Origin: an uncultured Oscillospiraceae bacterium
GTDB taxonomy: Bacteria > Bacillota > Clostridia > Oscillospirales > Ruminococcaceae
Direction: 5' to 3'
Assembly: GCA_910586535.1 (NCBI GenBank)
Contig: CAJUHS010000022.1
Span: 1 to 34,618 of the forward strand
DNA length: 34,618 nt
The notes beneath the pieces are model-generated. The model was not told where the DNA came from, made no database searches, and saw only the letters and a list, made by a program, of their open reading frames with translations. The position numbers and the translations under genes were made by a program. Numbering within the stretch: position 1 is the first letter of the stretch; every line of letters starts with the position of its first letter. Below, in pieces: positions 5,808-13,974 of the stretch.

Positions 5808-6982
5808 GCAAGACTTTCAATTCCTGCCGCCGTATCAGTGTCCGCTTCGTAGTCAACGCCCTCCGCGTCAAAGCCGAAAAGCCTGTTGAAATCCGTGCGG
5901 TATCCGTCAAGATCGGCGCAATCACCAATAGTATCGTTGGAGATATTGTTCCATATTTCGGAAATTTTATTCTGAACGTCGCCGCGCATTTCCCAGTCGT
6001 CCATGCGGATAAGTCCCTCTCCGTCGGTCTTGACATCGCCGCCGTAAAGCTTTTCTGCGAACATTCTGTACATCTGCTCAATGCAGCCCTCGTGGATATC
6101 CATTTCTTTCATTATTCTGTAAAGAATGGAAATATACAGCGGAACAATGGGAATAGCCGAACTTGACTGGGTAACCAGCGCCTTGTTCACCGAAACGTAA
6201 GCCGACACTCCGCTTATGGACTTGGTTATTTCCTTTGCTGTTTCGGCAAGATGAGATTTTGCCCTGCCTATGGAGCCGTCCTTGTAAATGGGGTGGGTCA
6301 GTTCGGGACCGATGTAGGAGTATGCCACTGTTACCGCGCCGTCCTCGATAGCGTCGGCAGCCTTGAGCGCGCCTATCCATTCTTTCCAGTCTTCGCCGCC
6401 CATGACCTTTACCGTAGCAAAAATTTCCTGCTCAGTTGCGGGAGTTATCGTTACCTCCGACACTGCGCCTGTCTTTACGTCAATGGTTTTATTTGTAAAT
6501 TCCTTGCCGGTGGTTTTCAGTACGGAGCTGTACACAGTACCGTCGGAAGTAGTCCTCCTCGGAGCTGCAAGGCTGTACACAACCATATCCACCTTGCCCA
6601 AATCTTTTTTGATTAAAGCAATGGTCTCATCCTTTATTTCGCGGGAGAAAGCGTCGCCGTTTATGGTTTTGGCGTACAGACCGTCATTATGGGCGAACTC
6701 CTCGAAAGCGGCAGTGTTGTACCAGCCTGCGGAGGCAGTTTTGCTGTCGCTGCCCTGCTTGTCAAAAATAACTCCTATAGTAGAAGCTCCGCAGCCGTAA
6801 GCCGCTGAAATACGCGAAGCAAGACCGTATCCCATGGACGCTCCGATAACCAGAACCTTTTGGGGACCGCTTATTTTTCCCTTATTTTTGACATATTCGA
6901 TCTGTTCCTTAACAATTGCTCTACAGCCGTCCGGGTGAGCCGTAGTGCAGATAAATCCTCTGATTTTAGGTTTAACAACCAT
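5804..6982 (-). CDS. fabV: Trans-2-enoyl-CoA/ACP reductase FabV (TER)
   Basis: A 392-residue NAD(P)H-dependent enoyl reductase of the FabV/TER family, which reduces the trans-2 double bond of enoyl-ACP in fatty acid synthesis or of crotonyl-CoA in butyryl-CoA formation. Visible signatures are the N-terminal PKIRGFICTTAHPDGC, the nucleotide-binding GASMGYG at 47-53, the SLAAPRRT loop, and the catalytic Tyr-x8-Lys pair Tyr233/Lys242 in PIYKDGSIGRAK. Length is typical (about 390-400). The ATG at 6982 is preceded by AGAGGAG. It appears to be monocistronic, between its own promoter and a convergent small gene. Whether it serves fatty acid synthesis or fermentation cannot be told from sequence. Confidence 0.95.
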   Translation of the reverse strand: MVVKPKIRGFICTTAHPDGCRAIVKEQIEYVKNKGKISGPQKVLVIGASMGYGLASRISAAYGCGASTIGVIFDKQGSDSKTASAGWYNTAAFEEFAHNDGLYAKTINGDAFSREIKDETIALIKKDLGKVDMVVYSLAAPRRTTSDGTVYSSVLKTTGKEFTNKTIDVKTGAVSEVTITPATEQEIFATVKVMGGEDWKEWIGALKAADAIEDGAVTVAYSYIGPELTHPIYKDGSIGRAKSHLAETAKEITKSISGVSAYVSVNKALVTQSSSAIPIVPLYISILYRIMKEMDIHEGCIEQMYRMFAEKLYGGDVKTDGEGLIRMDDWEMRGDVQNKISEIWNNISNDTIGDCADLDGYRTDFNRLFGFDAEGVDYEADTDTAAGIESLA

Positions 6983-7020
6983 TTATTGTACTCCTCTCGC
7001 TGTTAAAATAATATATAAAT

Positions 7021-7049
7021 ATTTTACCACATTTTTTCAAAAAAATCAA
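7021..7049 (-). promoter_or_regulatory. Probable fabV promoter
   Basis: On the minus strand TTGATT and TAAAAT are 17 bases apart (plus-strand 7044-7049 and 7021-7026), about 40 bases upstream of the fabV ATG. An alternative TTGAAA/TATATA pair with the same spacing overlaps it. It sits directly after the terminator of the preceding operon. Confidence 0.45.
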
Positions 7050-7052
7050 GTA

Positions 7053-7080
7053 CAAAAAAAGCCCGGAAAACTCCGGGCTA
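7053..7080 (-). terminator. Intrinsic terminator of the PadR-PspC operon
   Basis: On the minus strand, AGCCCGG and CCGGGCT form a GC-rich stem around a short AGTTTT-containing loop, followed by a run of seven T. It lies about ten bases after the stop of the PspC gene, so it ends the leftward operon 9405-7091. Confidence 0.9.
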
Positions 7081-7090
7081 AATCAAAAAA

Positions 7091-7273
7091 TCAGCCTTGT
7101 TCGCCGGGCATTATCAGAGCGGCAACGATGTACGCCGCTATACCAAAGCCAGAGAAGCAAAGGATTGCCCAGATAAGGCGCACAACTGTGGTGTCCACGT
7201 TAAGATAGCGGGCAACGCCGGAGCATACGCCGCATATCTTTCTGTCGGATTCGCATTTCATCAGCCTATTCAT
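7091..7273 (-). CDS. PspC-domain small membrane protein
   Basis: A 60-residue protein that is a bare PspC domain: the basic N-terminus CESDRKICGVCSGVARYLN, the short helix VDTTVVRLIWAIL, and a membrane segment ending in ALIMPG. Such proteins take part in phage-shock or envelope-stress responses; in Firmicutes they are often encoded with DUF4097 and DUF1700 proteins, as here. The start at 7273 overlaps the upstream gene by eight bases and carries GGAGG. It is the last gene of the operon, followed at once by a terminator. Confidence 0.9.
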   Translation of the reverse strand: MNRLMKCESDRKICGVCSGVARYLNVDTTVVRLIWAILCFSGFGIAAYIVAALIMPGEQG

Positions 7274-8258
7274 AATTGTTTCCTCCTAAAAATTCAATGT
7301 AGCAGTTTCCTGCAGTCATATTTATATCTATGCTGCCGTTCGGATTTTCGTTATCGGTACCTTTGTCCACGATCTCTTGTTCGGAAGTGATTTCCATATC
7401 ATCATACTGTACAACAGGGAGCGCAGTAGTTCCAGCGTTTGATTCCGCATATTCTCCGTTTGCATCCATGCCGTCGATATAAACATTGCCCAAAGCCTTG
7501 TCAACGTTTATCCTGTAATCCTGCCTGTATCCTACAAGTGACATAGTAAGCTCTCCGGCGGTCATTTTTATATTATTGTCGCCGTAAATCTTACAATCGT
7601 TAAAATACATATTGCCCGCAGTCATAGAAAGAATAATATTCTTTAATGTACTGTTTGAAACATTCACATCACCCGCTGTCATCTTAAGGGTAGCGGAGTC
7701 CGAAGCGACTTCGGTCAGATACATACTTCCGGCGGAGCTTTTTGTTGTAAGCTGCTTTGTTGATATACCGTTTACAAAAAGGTCTCCCGCTGTCATGTTC
7801 AGGCTTATGCTGTCATACATTTTTTCGGGGACGGTCAGGTATATTGAAGAACAGCCGCCGTCAAAGTCCAGAAAATCAAAGGACATCAGTTTTACCGTGG
7901 GAGAATATTTTAAGGTAAGACAACCGTCGTAAATATTATATTCAAAGCTTCCGGGGTCGATGTCATATGTGCTTATGGATAACTCGCTGCCTTTTTCAAT
8001 ATAAAAGGAACCCATTCCTATGTCAATGTCAAGCTTTGTAACGTCGTTTGCTTTTTCGTTGAGAGTAATGAAATTTTCATTGTTGTATGGCGCTTCGGCA
8101 GATCCTTCGTCAACGTAGGTACTTGTCGATCCTGCAAAGTCAATGCTGAGGTCGTTCGGCGATATTATTTCAGTCCCAAGCAAAACGCATATTCCTGTAA
8201 ATCCCACAAAAATCAGGATAATTCCCGTGATCAGAAGCTTTAAACACGACTTGAGCAT
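7266..8258 (-). CDS. DUF4097 beta-strand-repeat membrane protein
   Basis: A 330-residue protein with an N-terminal membrane anchor (about residues 8-30) and an extracytoplasmic region made of a repeated beta-strand pattern: SLNMTAGDLFVNG, LTTKSSAGSMYLTE, LKMTAGDVNVSN, LSMTAGNMYFND, IKMTAGELTMS, INMTAGNCYIEF. The recurring M-T-A-G unit is the hallmark of DUF4097 (putative adhesin, beta-solenoid) proteins. These accompany PadR/DUF1700/PspC genes and are thought to sense or respond to envelope stress; the exact function is unknown. Its start overlaps the stop of the upstream DUF1700 gene. Several other bacteria carry this family as part of a LiaFSR-like output. Confidence 0.85.
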   Translation of the reverse strand: MLKSCLKLLITGIILIFVGFTGICVLLGTEIISPNDLSIDFAGSTSTYVDEGSAEAPYNNENFITLNEKANDVTKLDIDIGMGSFYIEKGSELSISTYDIDPGSFEYNIYDGCLTLKYSPTVKLMSFDFLDFDGGCSSIYLTVPEKMYDSISLNMTAGDLFVNGISTKQLTTKSSAGSMYLTEVASDSATLKMTAGDVNVSNSTLKNIILSMTAGNMYFNDCKIYGDNNIKMTAGELTMSLVGYRQDYRINVDKALGNVYIDGMDANGEYAESNAGTTALPVVQYDDMEITSEQEIVDKGTDNENPNGSIDINMTAGNCYIEFLGGNNYE

Positions 8259-9061
8259 TAAGCAGCCCTCCTTTTCTTGAACAGTCCTGCGATGCCTTTT
8301 ATTGTAAACGGAAGCAGCTTAAAGAAGAACGCCAGAGCCGCAGAAAGCAGAACCATTCCGATACCCGCACAGAGTACTGACATAAATATAAATCCCAGAC
8401 CTATTGGAGCATTGGTAAAGAGACGTATGATTCCGATAACGAAAGCGATCACAGCGGCTACTATGCAGCATATTGCGGCAGCGCCGATAGCGAGAAAAGC
8501 AGCAATTATTGCTAAAATTGCCGGAACGACTCCGCACAGAAGCGGTATACCGACAAATATTCCGGCAAAAATCAGCAGAACTATAAGCCATGTGCTCATA
8601 GACTTTTTCTGTTCGGGAGGCGGGGGAGGCGGATAATCCTGCTGTTCATTTTGTCCCGCGTGTTGGTAATAATCGTCAAACATTCCTTTGTTGCCGGTGC
8701 TGTCGTCGCTGTCGGTCTTAAATGGAGTACCTGCGGCGTGAAAATCCTCGTCTTTGGGAGCGTCACCGAAAACGTCATTGGGTTTTTTCAGCGAAGCGAA
8801 AACTCCGGTACTGTTCTGCGGCATGGGTTTGCTCTCCTTATATTTGAGGTACACCTCGCTGCGTGAGTAAGCGGAGGTTTCGCCGATAATGCTTCTTGCC
8901 AGAGCGTATGGCTTGCCTAAGTCCTCAATAACAGCCTGTTCGTTTTCGGCACCCGCTTCGTCAAAATATTCTGAATAGAAGCTGACAGCCATGTCCCGTT
9001 CTTCCTTTGGAAGAGAAATAAGATCGGATTCAAGCTCAGCTAAGTATTCTTCGCGCGTCAT
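8258..9061 (-). CDS. DUF1700 (HAAS-domain) membrane protein
   Basis: A 267-residue protein. The N-terminal 60 residues form a HAAS/DUF1700 signalling domain (MTREEYLAELESDLISLPKE...EDLGKPYALARSIIGE). A polar, low-complexity linker with a run of six prolines follows (about 143-150). The C-terminal 110 residues are several hydrophobic membrane segments. HAAS domains are typically encoded beside PadR regulators and are thought to transmit a membrane signal. The start overlaps the PadR stop by four bases (ATGA arrangement), and the stop overlaps the DUF4097 start, so all four genes are tightly coupled. Confidence 0.85.
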   Translation of the reverse strand: MTREEYLAELESDLISLPKEERDMAVSFYSEYFDEAGAENEQAVIEDLGKPYALARSIIGETSAYSRSEVYLKYKESKPMPQNSTGVFASLKKPNDVFGDAPKDEDFHAAGTPFKTDSDDSTGNKGMFDDYYQHAGQNEQQDYPPPPPPEQKKSMSTWLIVLLIFAGIFVGIPLLCGVVPAILAIIAAFLAIGAAAICCIVAAVIAFVIGIIRLFTNAPIGLGFIFMSVLCAGIGMVLLSAALAFFFKLLPFTIKGIAGLFKKRRAA

Positions 9062-9405
9062 AAATTAACCTCCTCGTCTGTGAGATTTGCGGACTGTGCC
9101 TGCTCCGAGATAATATTGTTGATCTTATCCCTGTAGACAAGCCATTCTTCACGGTATAGTTTAAGCTGTTCCTTTCCCTTGCCGGTGATTTGGTAGTAAC
9201 GTCTGTTACGTCCAAGATACTCCTGATCGTAGGTAGTCAGACATTCGCTTTTCAGCAGCCGTCTGAGAACTGGGTACAGCGTGGATTCCGACATTTCCAT
9301 TGCCTCGCGTATCTCCTGGGTTATTTTGTAACCGTAGGTATCCTCTTTTGCGACTACGGAAAGCACAAGCGCGTCAAGCAAAGCGGCGCTGACCGGAAAA
9401 ACCAT
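9058..9405 (-). CDS. PadR-family transcriptional regulator
   Basis: A 115-residue winged-helix repressor. The PadR signature is clear: LDALVLSVVAKEDTYGYKITQEI, then SESTLYPVLRRLLKSECL (recognition helix) and the wing GRNRRYYQITGKGKEQL, with a C-terminal dimerisation helix. It heads the operon PadR, DUF1700, DUF4097, PspC. The ATG at 9405 follows GGAGGG. Upstream on the coding strand is a tandem ATACAAA motif (about 9416-9429) that might be an operator. PadR proteins usually repress their own operon and are released by a small ligand or envelope signal. Confidence 0.9.
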   Translation of the reverse strand: MVFPVSAALLDALVLSVVAKEDTYGYKITQEIREAMEMSESTLYPVLRRLLKSECLTTYDQEYLGRNRRYYQITGKGKEQLKLYREEWLVYRDKINNIISEQAQSANLTDEEVNL

Positions 9406-9452
9406 ATTAGCCCTCCTTTGTATTTTGTATTTTTTTATTTTGTTTAGCTTTT

Positions 9453-9905
9453 TTAAGCGTTCGACAAAACGGACAGATTAGAAAAGAACTTTTCCGAACC
9501 AACGTAATATACCGACAAAAATTCATCTGCCGCAACGCCATGTACCAAATTTTTGCTTATAGAGACTTTTATTGTTTTTGAATTTTCATAGGTAATGTAT
9601 TCCATTATTTTTTCATACGGTTCATCATTTTCCTGTTTTATAACCGTAGGAGTTTTCTCTTGGTAAATGGTTATGATGTATTGCGGTACTGCTTCGCTTT
9701 CGGGTTTGGCAGTTTCCGTCCAGTTGTTCTCGTCAAAAAATTCGGTAATATCCGACTGCCTTTGCTGTACAAGGACGGCGACTCTATTGTATTCTGCCGC
9801 GTCCAATACCTCAATGCTGCATAGCTTTTCGCCCTTTTGGCTGTTGCAACCTGCAAGCAGCGACGATAAGATAACCGCTAACACACATGAAAGCATTTTT
9901 TTCAT
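9453..9905 (-). CDS. Predicted lipoprotein of unknown function
   Basis: A 150-residue protein with a lipoprotein signal peptide: KK, a hydrophobic core, and the lipobox LLAGC with the lipidated cysteine at residue 20. The mature part is a small alpha/beta domain without recognised motifs (a segment PQYIITIYQEKTPTVIK suggests a DUF-type beta sheet). The ATG at 9905 follows GGGGG. It has a consensus promoter of its own (9950-9978). The 47-base gap to the PadR gene lacks an obvious terminator, so readthrough into the PadR operon is possible. Confidence 0.75.
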   Translation of the reverse strand: MKKMLSCVLAVILSSLLAGCNSQKGEKLCSIEVLDAAEYNRVAVLVQQRQSDITEFFDENNWTETAKPESEAVPQYIITIYQEKTPTVIKQENDEPYEKIMEYITYENSKTIKVSISKNLVHGVAADEFLSVYYVGSEKFFSNLSVLSNA

Positions 9906-10227
9906 TAAAATGACCCCCTGAGTAAAACGTCTTTCGTAACTTTAATATTATTATATACCATATAATATCATTTGTCAATACATATTTGAAAAAAACTTTA
10001 TTTTTTAGGAAAAAGTTTTTCTCCGCAGCCCGAAGCCCCATACGGCAAGCAGTTTTAATAAACAAACAAAATCATGAAAAAACGCAGGCTTTTCAGGTTT
10101 GATTCGGGTAAAACGCATTTGTTCAGCAGTATAAATAAAATTCCTCCGAAACTGACGGTTATAAGGCATAAAACGCCGAAAAACGTCAATACTGAATCTA
10201 AAATGCAGTTGAAAGGAACGGTAAATC
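9906..10227. other. Divergent intergenic region between lipoprotein and enolase genes
   Basis: About 320 bases. The left part holds the leftward lipoprotein promoter. The remainder leads to enolase and includes A/T-rich symmetric stretches (around 9988-10020) and a short TGACG/CGTCA inverted repeat near 10153-10185. No convincing enolase promoter, riboswitch or small gene was found. A leftward reading frame over this stretch has no ribosome binding site and no recognisable protein. Confidence 0.5.
9950..9978 (-). promoter_or_regulatory. Consensus promoter of the lipoprotein gene
   Basis: On the minus strand TTGACA (plus 9973-9978) and TATAAT (plus 9950-9955) are exactly 17 bases apart, matching the sigma-A consensus at all 12 positions, about 45 bases upstream of the lipoprotein ATG. 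Confidence 0.85.
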
Positions 10228-11484
10228 ATGTTTGAACAAAAAGCGGTCATAGAAAAAGTTATCGGTCGGGAAATAATTGATTCCCGTGGAAATCCAACAG
10301 TTGAAGCGGAAGTGTGGCTCTCAGACGGAACAGCGGGCAGAGGAGCGGCCCCAAGCGGAGCAAGCACCGGTATTTACGAAGCTTTGGAGCTGCGCGACGG
10401 CGATGATAGCCGGTACTGCGGCAAAGGCGTGCAGAAAGCGGTCTCCAACGTCAATACTACTTTAAACATGGCTTTAAAAGGTATAAACGCCTCAGACACG
10501 CACACCGTGGACAATGCAATACTAAATGCAGACGGCACTCCAGATAAATCAAAGCTTGGTGCAAATGCCATGCTTGCAGTATCGCTTGCTGCGGCAAAGG
10601 CGGCGGCAAATCACTACCGTATGCCCGTTTATCGTTTTCTCGGCGGAGTAAACGGAAGAAAGCTGCCTATGCCTATGATGAATATTCTCAACGGCGGAGC
10701 GCATGCGGCAAATAATCTTGACGTTCAGGAATTTATGATAATCCCAAAGGGTGCGGAAAGTTTCCGTGAGGGACTCCGTCAATGTGCAGAAGTATATCAC
10801 AGGCTTGCGAAAATTCTAAAGGCAAAAAGTCTGAGCACAGGCGTAGGCGACGAGGGAGGATTTGCTCCGAATCTTTCCGGCGAGGAAGAAGCCATAGAGC
10901 TTATCCTTGAAGCGGTGGAAGCGGCGGGCTACAAAGCGGGAACTGATTTCGCCATTGCTCTTGACGCCGCTTCAAGCGAATGGAAAGCTGACGGCAAGGG
11001 ATATTTCCTGCCGAAGAAAAAGCTGTCCCGAACCGCAGATGAGCTTATCGAGGAATGGAAAAGGCTTTGCGAAAAATATCCAATAGTTTCTATTGAAGAT
11101 CCTCTTGACGAAGAGGATTGGGATGGCTGGAAAAAACTTACCGAACAGCTCGGAAGCAAGGTAAAGCTTGTAGGCGACGATCTTTTTGTTACCAATCCCG
11201 CACGTCTCAGAAAGGGAATTGAAAACGGCTGCGCAAATTCTATCCTTATAAAGCTGAATCAAATAGGAACAGTCTCCGAGACGCTTTCGGCTATCGCGCT
11301 GGCAAAGGAGAACGGTTACGGAACGATAATATCCCATCGAAGCGGCGAGACGGAGGATACCTTTATTGCCGATCTTGCAGTCGCTGTAAACGCAGGTCAG
11401 ATAAAAACGGGTGCGCCCTGCCGAAGCGAGCGCACTGCAAAATACAACAGACTTATCCGAATTGAAGAACAGCTTTATAAATAA
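10228..11484 (+). CDS. eno: Enolase (phosphopyruvate hydratase)
   Basis: A 418-residue glycolytic enzyme that converts 2-phosphoglycerate to phosphoenolpyruvate in the cytoplasm with Mg2+. The signatures are EIIDSRGNPTVEAEV, GAAPSGASTGIYEALELRD (flexible loop), the metal and catalytic segment GVGDEGGFAPNLS, VSIEDPLDEEDW, the catalytic lysine in SILIKLNQIGT, and the C-terminal ISHRSGETEDTFIADLAVA. It is slightly shorter than typical bacterial enolases (about 430), mostly at the C-terminus, but all active-site motifs are present. GAAAGGA precedes the ATG. Followed by a strong stem-loop. Confidence 0.97.
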   Translation: MFEQKAVIEKVIGREIIDSRGNPTVEAEVWLSDGTAGRGAAPSGASTGIYEALELRDGDDSRYCGKGVQKAVSNVNTTLNMALKGINASDTHTVDNAILNADGTPDKSKLGANAMLAVSLAAAKAAANHYRMPVYRFLGGVNGRKLPMPMMNILNGGAHAANNLDVQEFMIIPKGAESFREGLRQCAEVYHRLAKILKAKSLSTGVGDEGGFAPNLSGEEEAIELILEAVEAAGYKAGTDFAIALDAASSEWKADGKGYFLPKKKLSRTADELIEEWKRLCEKYPIVSIEDPLDEEDWDGWKKLTEQLGSKVKLVGDDLFVTNPARLRKGIENGCANSILIKLNQIGTVSETLSAIALAKENGYGTIISHRSGETEDTFIADLAVAVNAGQIKTGAPCRSERTAKYNRLIRIEEQLYK

Positions 11485-11527
11485 CACTTGTAATATATAA
11501 TAGCGCTAAATATAATATATGTTATAT

Positions 11528-11563
11528 AACAGGTATACCATAAAACGCTTTGGTATACCTGTT
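11528..11563 (+). terminator. Stem-loop after enolase
   Basis: AACAGGTATACC (11528-11539) pairs perfectly with GGTATACCTGTT (11552-11563) over 12 bases with a 12-base loop, followed only by a short T run. It probably terminates eno. Its last base is also the first base of the next gene's -35 box, and the palindromic core GGTATACC recurs as GGTATACT at the -10 element. Confidence 0.65.
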
Positions 11564-11591
11564 TGACATTTTCGGGAAAATATGGTATACT
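11563..11591 (+). promoter_or_regulatory. Promoter of the GNAT gene
   Basis: TTGACA (11563-11568) and TATACT (11586-11591) are 17 bases apart. The promoter begins at the last base of the upstream stem-loop, and the -10 box overlaps a third copy of the GGTATAC motif found in both stem arms. Confidence 0.75.
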
Positions 11592-11642
11592 TGACGCAGA
11601 ATTAATTTAATTTTAAATATAAAAAATAACGGAGGAAGTGGC

Positions 11643-12077
11643 ATGATACGGGAAATTAACGAATCCGATCTCAAGGGACTTTTTGAGCTTTATACCCAGC
11701 TCCACGGAAACCCTGTTCCTAAAGAAACAGCAGAGCTTTCTGCGCTTTGCGGGAAAATACTTGATGATGAGAACCATCATATAATTGTCGCTGAGGAGGA
11801 CGGAAAAATAGTCTCATCCTGCGTTTGTGTGATCGTCCCAAATCTCACGAACGGACAGCGTCCATACGCACTGATAGAAAATGTTGTTACGGACGAAGTC
11901 TTTCGCTGCCGCGGTCTGGCTACTGCCTGCCTTGATTTTGCGAGGGAGATATCCCGAAAAGAAAACTGCTACAAAATAATGCTGATGACAGGTTCAAAGG
12001 AAGACAGCACCCTGAGATTTTACGAAAGAGCGGGCTATAACCGCAGTGACAAGACCGCTTTTATCCAATGGCTATGA
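11643..12077 (+). CDS. GNAT family N-acetyltransferase
   Basis: A 144-residue acetyl-CoA-dependent acetyltransferase. The GNAT fold is readable: an N-terminal IREINESDLKGLFELY start, the central strands carrying IIVAEEDGKIVSS, the beta4 strand IENVVTDEVFRCRGLATACLDFA with the pyrophosphate-binding R-x-x-G-L-A loop, and the C-terminal FYERAGYNRSDKTAFIQ signature. The substrate is unknown. GGAGG lies seven bases before the ATG. The next gene is 51 bases downstream in the same direction. Confidence 0.9.
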   Translation: MIREINESDLKGLFELYTQLHGNPVPKETAELSALCGKILDDENHHIIVAEEDGKIVSSCVCVIVPNLTNGQRPYALIENVVTDEVFRCRGLATACLDFAREISRKENCYKIMLMTGSKEDSTLRFYERAGYNRSDKTAFIQWL

Positions 12078-12128
12078 CGTTGTTTTTTAGGGGTACAGCA
12101 TAAAAAATATTTTTAACGGAGAATTATT

Positions 12129-13919
12129 ATGGATACCAAGAAAAAAATTGCCGCTCTCAGAGAGGAAATGAAAAAAGAAAAAATAGGCGTTTACATTATT
12201 CCCACATCGGATTTTCATAACAGCGAATATCTCAGTCCATATTTTATGACCAGAGAATATTTCAGCGGCTTCACAGGTTCTGCGGGAACCCTTGTAGTCA
12301 CGGAAAGCGAAGCCGCGCTTTTTACCGACGGACGGTATTTTATACAGGCTGAAAATCAGCTTCAGGGCAGTGGTATTGTCCTTATGAGGTCAGGAGAATC
12401 GGGCGTTCCAACGGTTCGTAAATATGTTTTGGATACTCTGCCTGAAAGCGAAAATATCGGCTTTGACGGCAGGGTCCTGACTGCCGAGACCGGAAGATAC
12501 TACAAAAAAAACACCGGAGAAAAAAACGTCGGTATTGTCGATATTGATTTAGCCGACAGGATTTGGAAGGATCGTCCGGCTCTTGAACATACGGAAATTT
12601 ATCTGCTCGATGAAAAATACAGCGGCAAAAGCGCGGCGGAAAAGCTTTCAGAAGTTCGTGAAAAAATGTCCGAAAAAAAAGCGGACGTTCACATTATCAC
12701 GGCTTTGGACGAGATATCGTGGCTTTTCAATATCCGCGCGGACGACATTAAATGCTGTCCTATGGTACTGTCATATGCGGCAGTTACCGAAAGTTCCGCG
12801 CTGCTATTTGCAGATACAAATGCTTGTGGTGAAAAGGTTTTGGAGTACCTTGGCAAAAACGGCATAACGCTCCTTCCATATGATGAAATTTACAGCTATG
12901 CGGAAAAATTGTCCGCAGGAAGTGTGTGGATTGATAAAAAAAGAGCGAATTTCCGTCTTGCGGAAGCTGTGAAAAAATGCGAAATAGTTTCCGAGCCGAG
13001 TCCTGTGGAATTGTTAAAGGCGGTAAAAAATTCCGTGGAAATCAAAAATATTAGGTATGCCCATTTGCTGGACGGTATTGCTGTTACCAAATTTATGTAT
13101 TGGATTAAAACCAATGTCGGAAAAATAAAAATTAACGAAGCTGACGCGGCAGACTATATCGACAGTCTGCGCCGCGAGGTCGGAGGAGAACATTTTATCG
13201 CTCCAAGCTTTGACACCATAAGCGCCTATAACGCTAATGCCGCCATGATGCACTACAGCGCCGACAGTAAAAACTGTGCTGTTCTCGAACCGAAAGGCAT
13301 ACTACTTGTGGACAGCGGCGGACACTATTTTGAGGGTACTACCGACATCACGCGCACCTTTGCGCTGGGAGAGGTCTCAGATGTAGTTCGGTACCACTTT
13401 ACGCTGACTGTCCGCGCTATGCTTAATCTTGCGGCGGCTCGGTTCATGCACGGCTGCCGGGGCGAGAATCTGGATATCCTTGCACGGGGAATAATGTGGG
13501 AAAATGGTCTGGATTACCGATGCGGAACAGGTCACGGAGTAGGCTACCTTTTAAGCGTACACGAAGGCCCCAACAGCTTCAGGCACAAGCTTTCCGAGGA
13601 CAGATCCATGAGCGCGGTTCTTGAGGATGGCATGATAACCACCGACGAGCCTGGGATCTACGTTGAGGGAAGCCACGGCATACGGATAGAAAACGAACTG
13701 CTTTGTAAAAATGCGGAGAAGTGCGAATACGGTCAGATAATGGAGTTTGAGACTATAACATACGCTCCGATAGACCTTGACTGCATTGACACGGCTTTGT
13801 TTGAGACCAGGGACAGAGAGCGGCTCAACGCATACCATAAAATGGTTTATGAAAAGCTTTCGCCCTATTTTGATGGGGAAGAGCTGGAGTTTCTAAAAAA
13901 CTGTACCCGAGCAGTCTGA
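12129..13919 (+). CDS. pepP: Xaa-Pro aminopeptidase (aminopeptidase P, M24B)
   Basis: A 596-residue cytoplasmic metallopeptidase that removes N-terminal residues preceding proline. It is the long, three-domain form: two creatinase-like N-terminal domains (SGFTGSAGTLVVT...FTDGRYFIQAENQL marks the first) and a C-terminal pita-bread catalytic domain. The dinuclear metal site is visible as aspartates in LLVDSGGHYFEGTTDITRTF, histidine in GTGHGVGYLLSVHEGP, glutamate in TTDEPGIYVEGSHGIRIENE and the final glutamate in that segment. CGGAGA precedes the ATG. Possibly co-transcribed with the GNAT gene. Confidence 0.93.
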   Translation: MDTKKKIAALREEMKKEKIGVYIIPTSDFHNSEYLSPYFMTREYFSGFTGSAGTLVVTESEAALFTDGRYFIQAENQLQGSGIVLMRSGESGVPTVRKYVLDTLPESENIGFDGRVLTAETGRYYKKNTGEKNVGIVDIDLADRIWKDRPALEHTEIYLLDEKYSGKSAAEKLSEVREKMSEKKADVHIITALDEISWLFNIRADDIKCCPMVLSYAAVTESSALLFADTNACGEKVLEYLGKNGITLLPYDEIYSYAEKLSAGSVWIDKKRANFRLAEAVKKCEIVSEPSPVELLKAVKNSVEIKNIRYAHLLDGIAVTKFMYWIKTNVGKIKINEADAADYIDSLRREVGGEHFIAPSFDTISAYNANAAMMHYSADSKNCAVLEPKGILLVDSGGHYFEGTTDITRTFALGEVSDVVRYHFTLTVRAMLNLAAARFMHGCRGENLDILARGIMWENGLDYRCGTGHGVGYLLSVHEGPNSFRHKLSEDRSMSAVLEDGMITTDEPGIYVEGSHGIRIENELLCKNAEKCEYGQIMEFETITYAPIDLDCIDTALFETRDRERLNAYHKMVYEKLSPYFDGEELEFLKNCTRAV

Positions 13920-13974
13920 TCGTGCGTAAAAATACTTTGCTGCGTTTTTTACTTCTTCCGATATTCGCGGTAAA

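Noticed and set aside
8277..8636. Plus-strand frame opposite the DUF1700 gene ending in a glycine run
   Set aside because: The glycine run is the antisense of the proline linker; no ribosome binding site and the sense gene is well supported.
9811..10367. Minus-strand frames upstream of enolase (9811-10065 and 10005-10367)
   Set aside because: They overlap the lipoprotein promoter and the enolase start, lack ribosome binding sites and look like non-coding translation.
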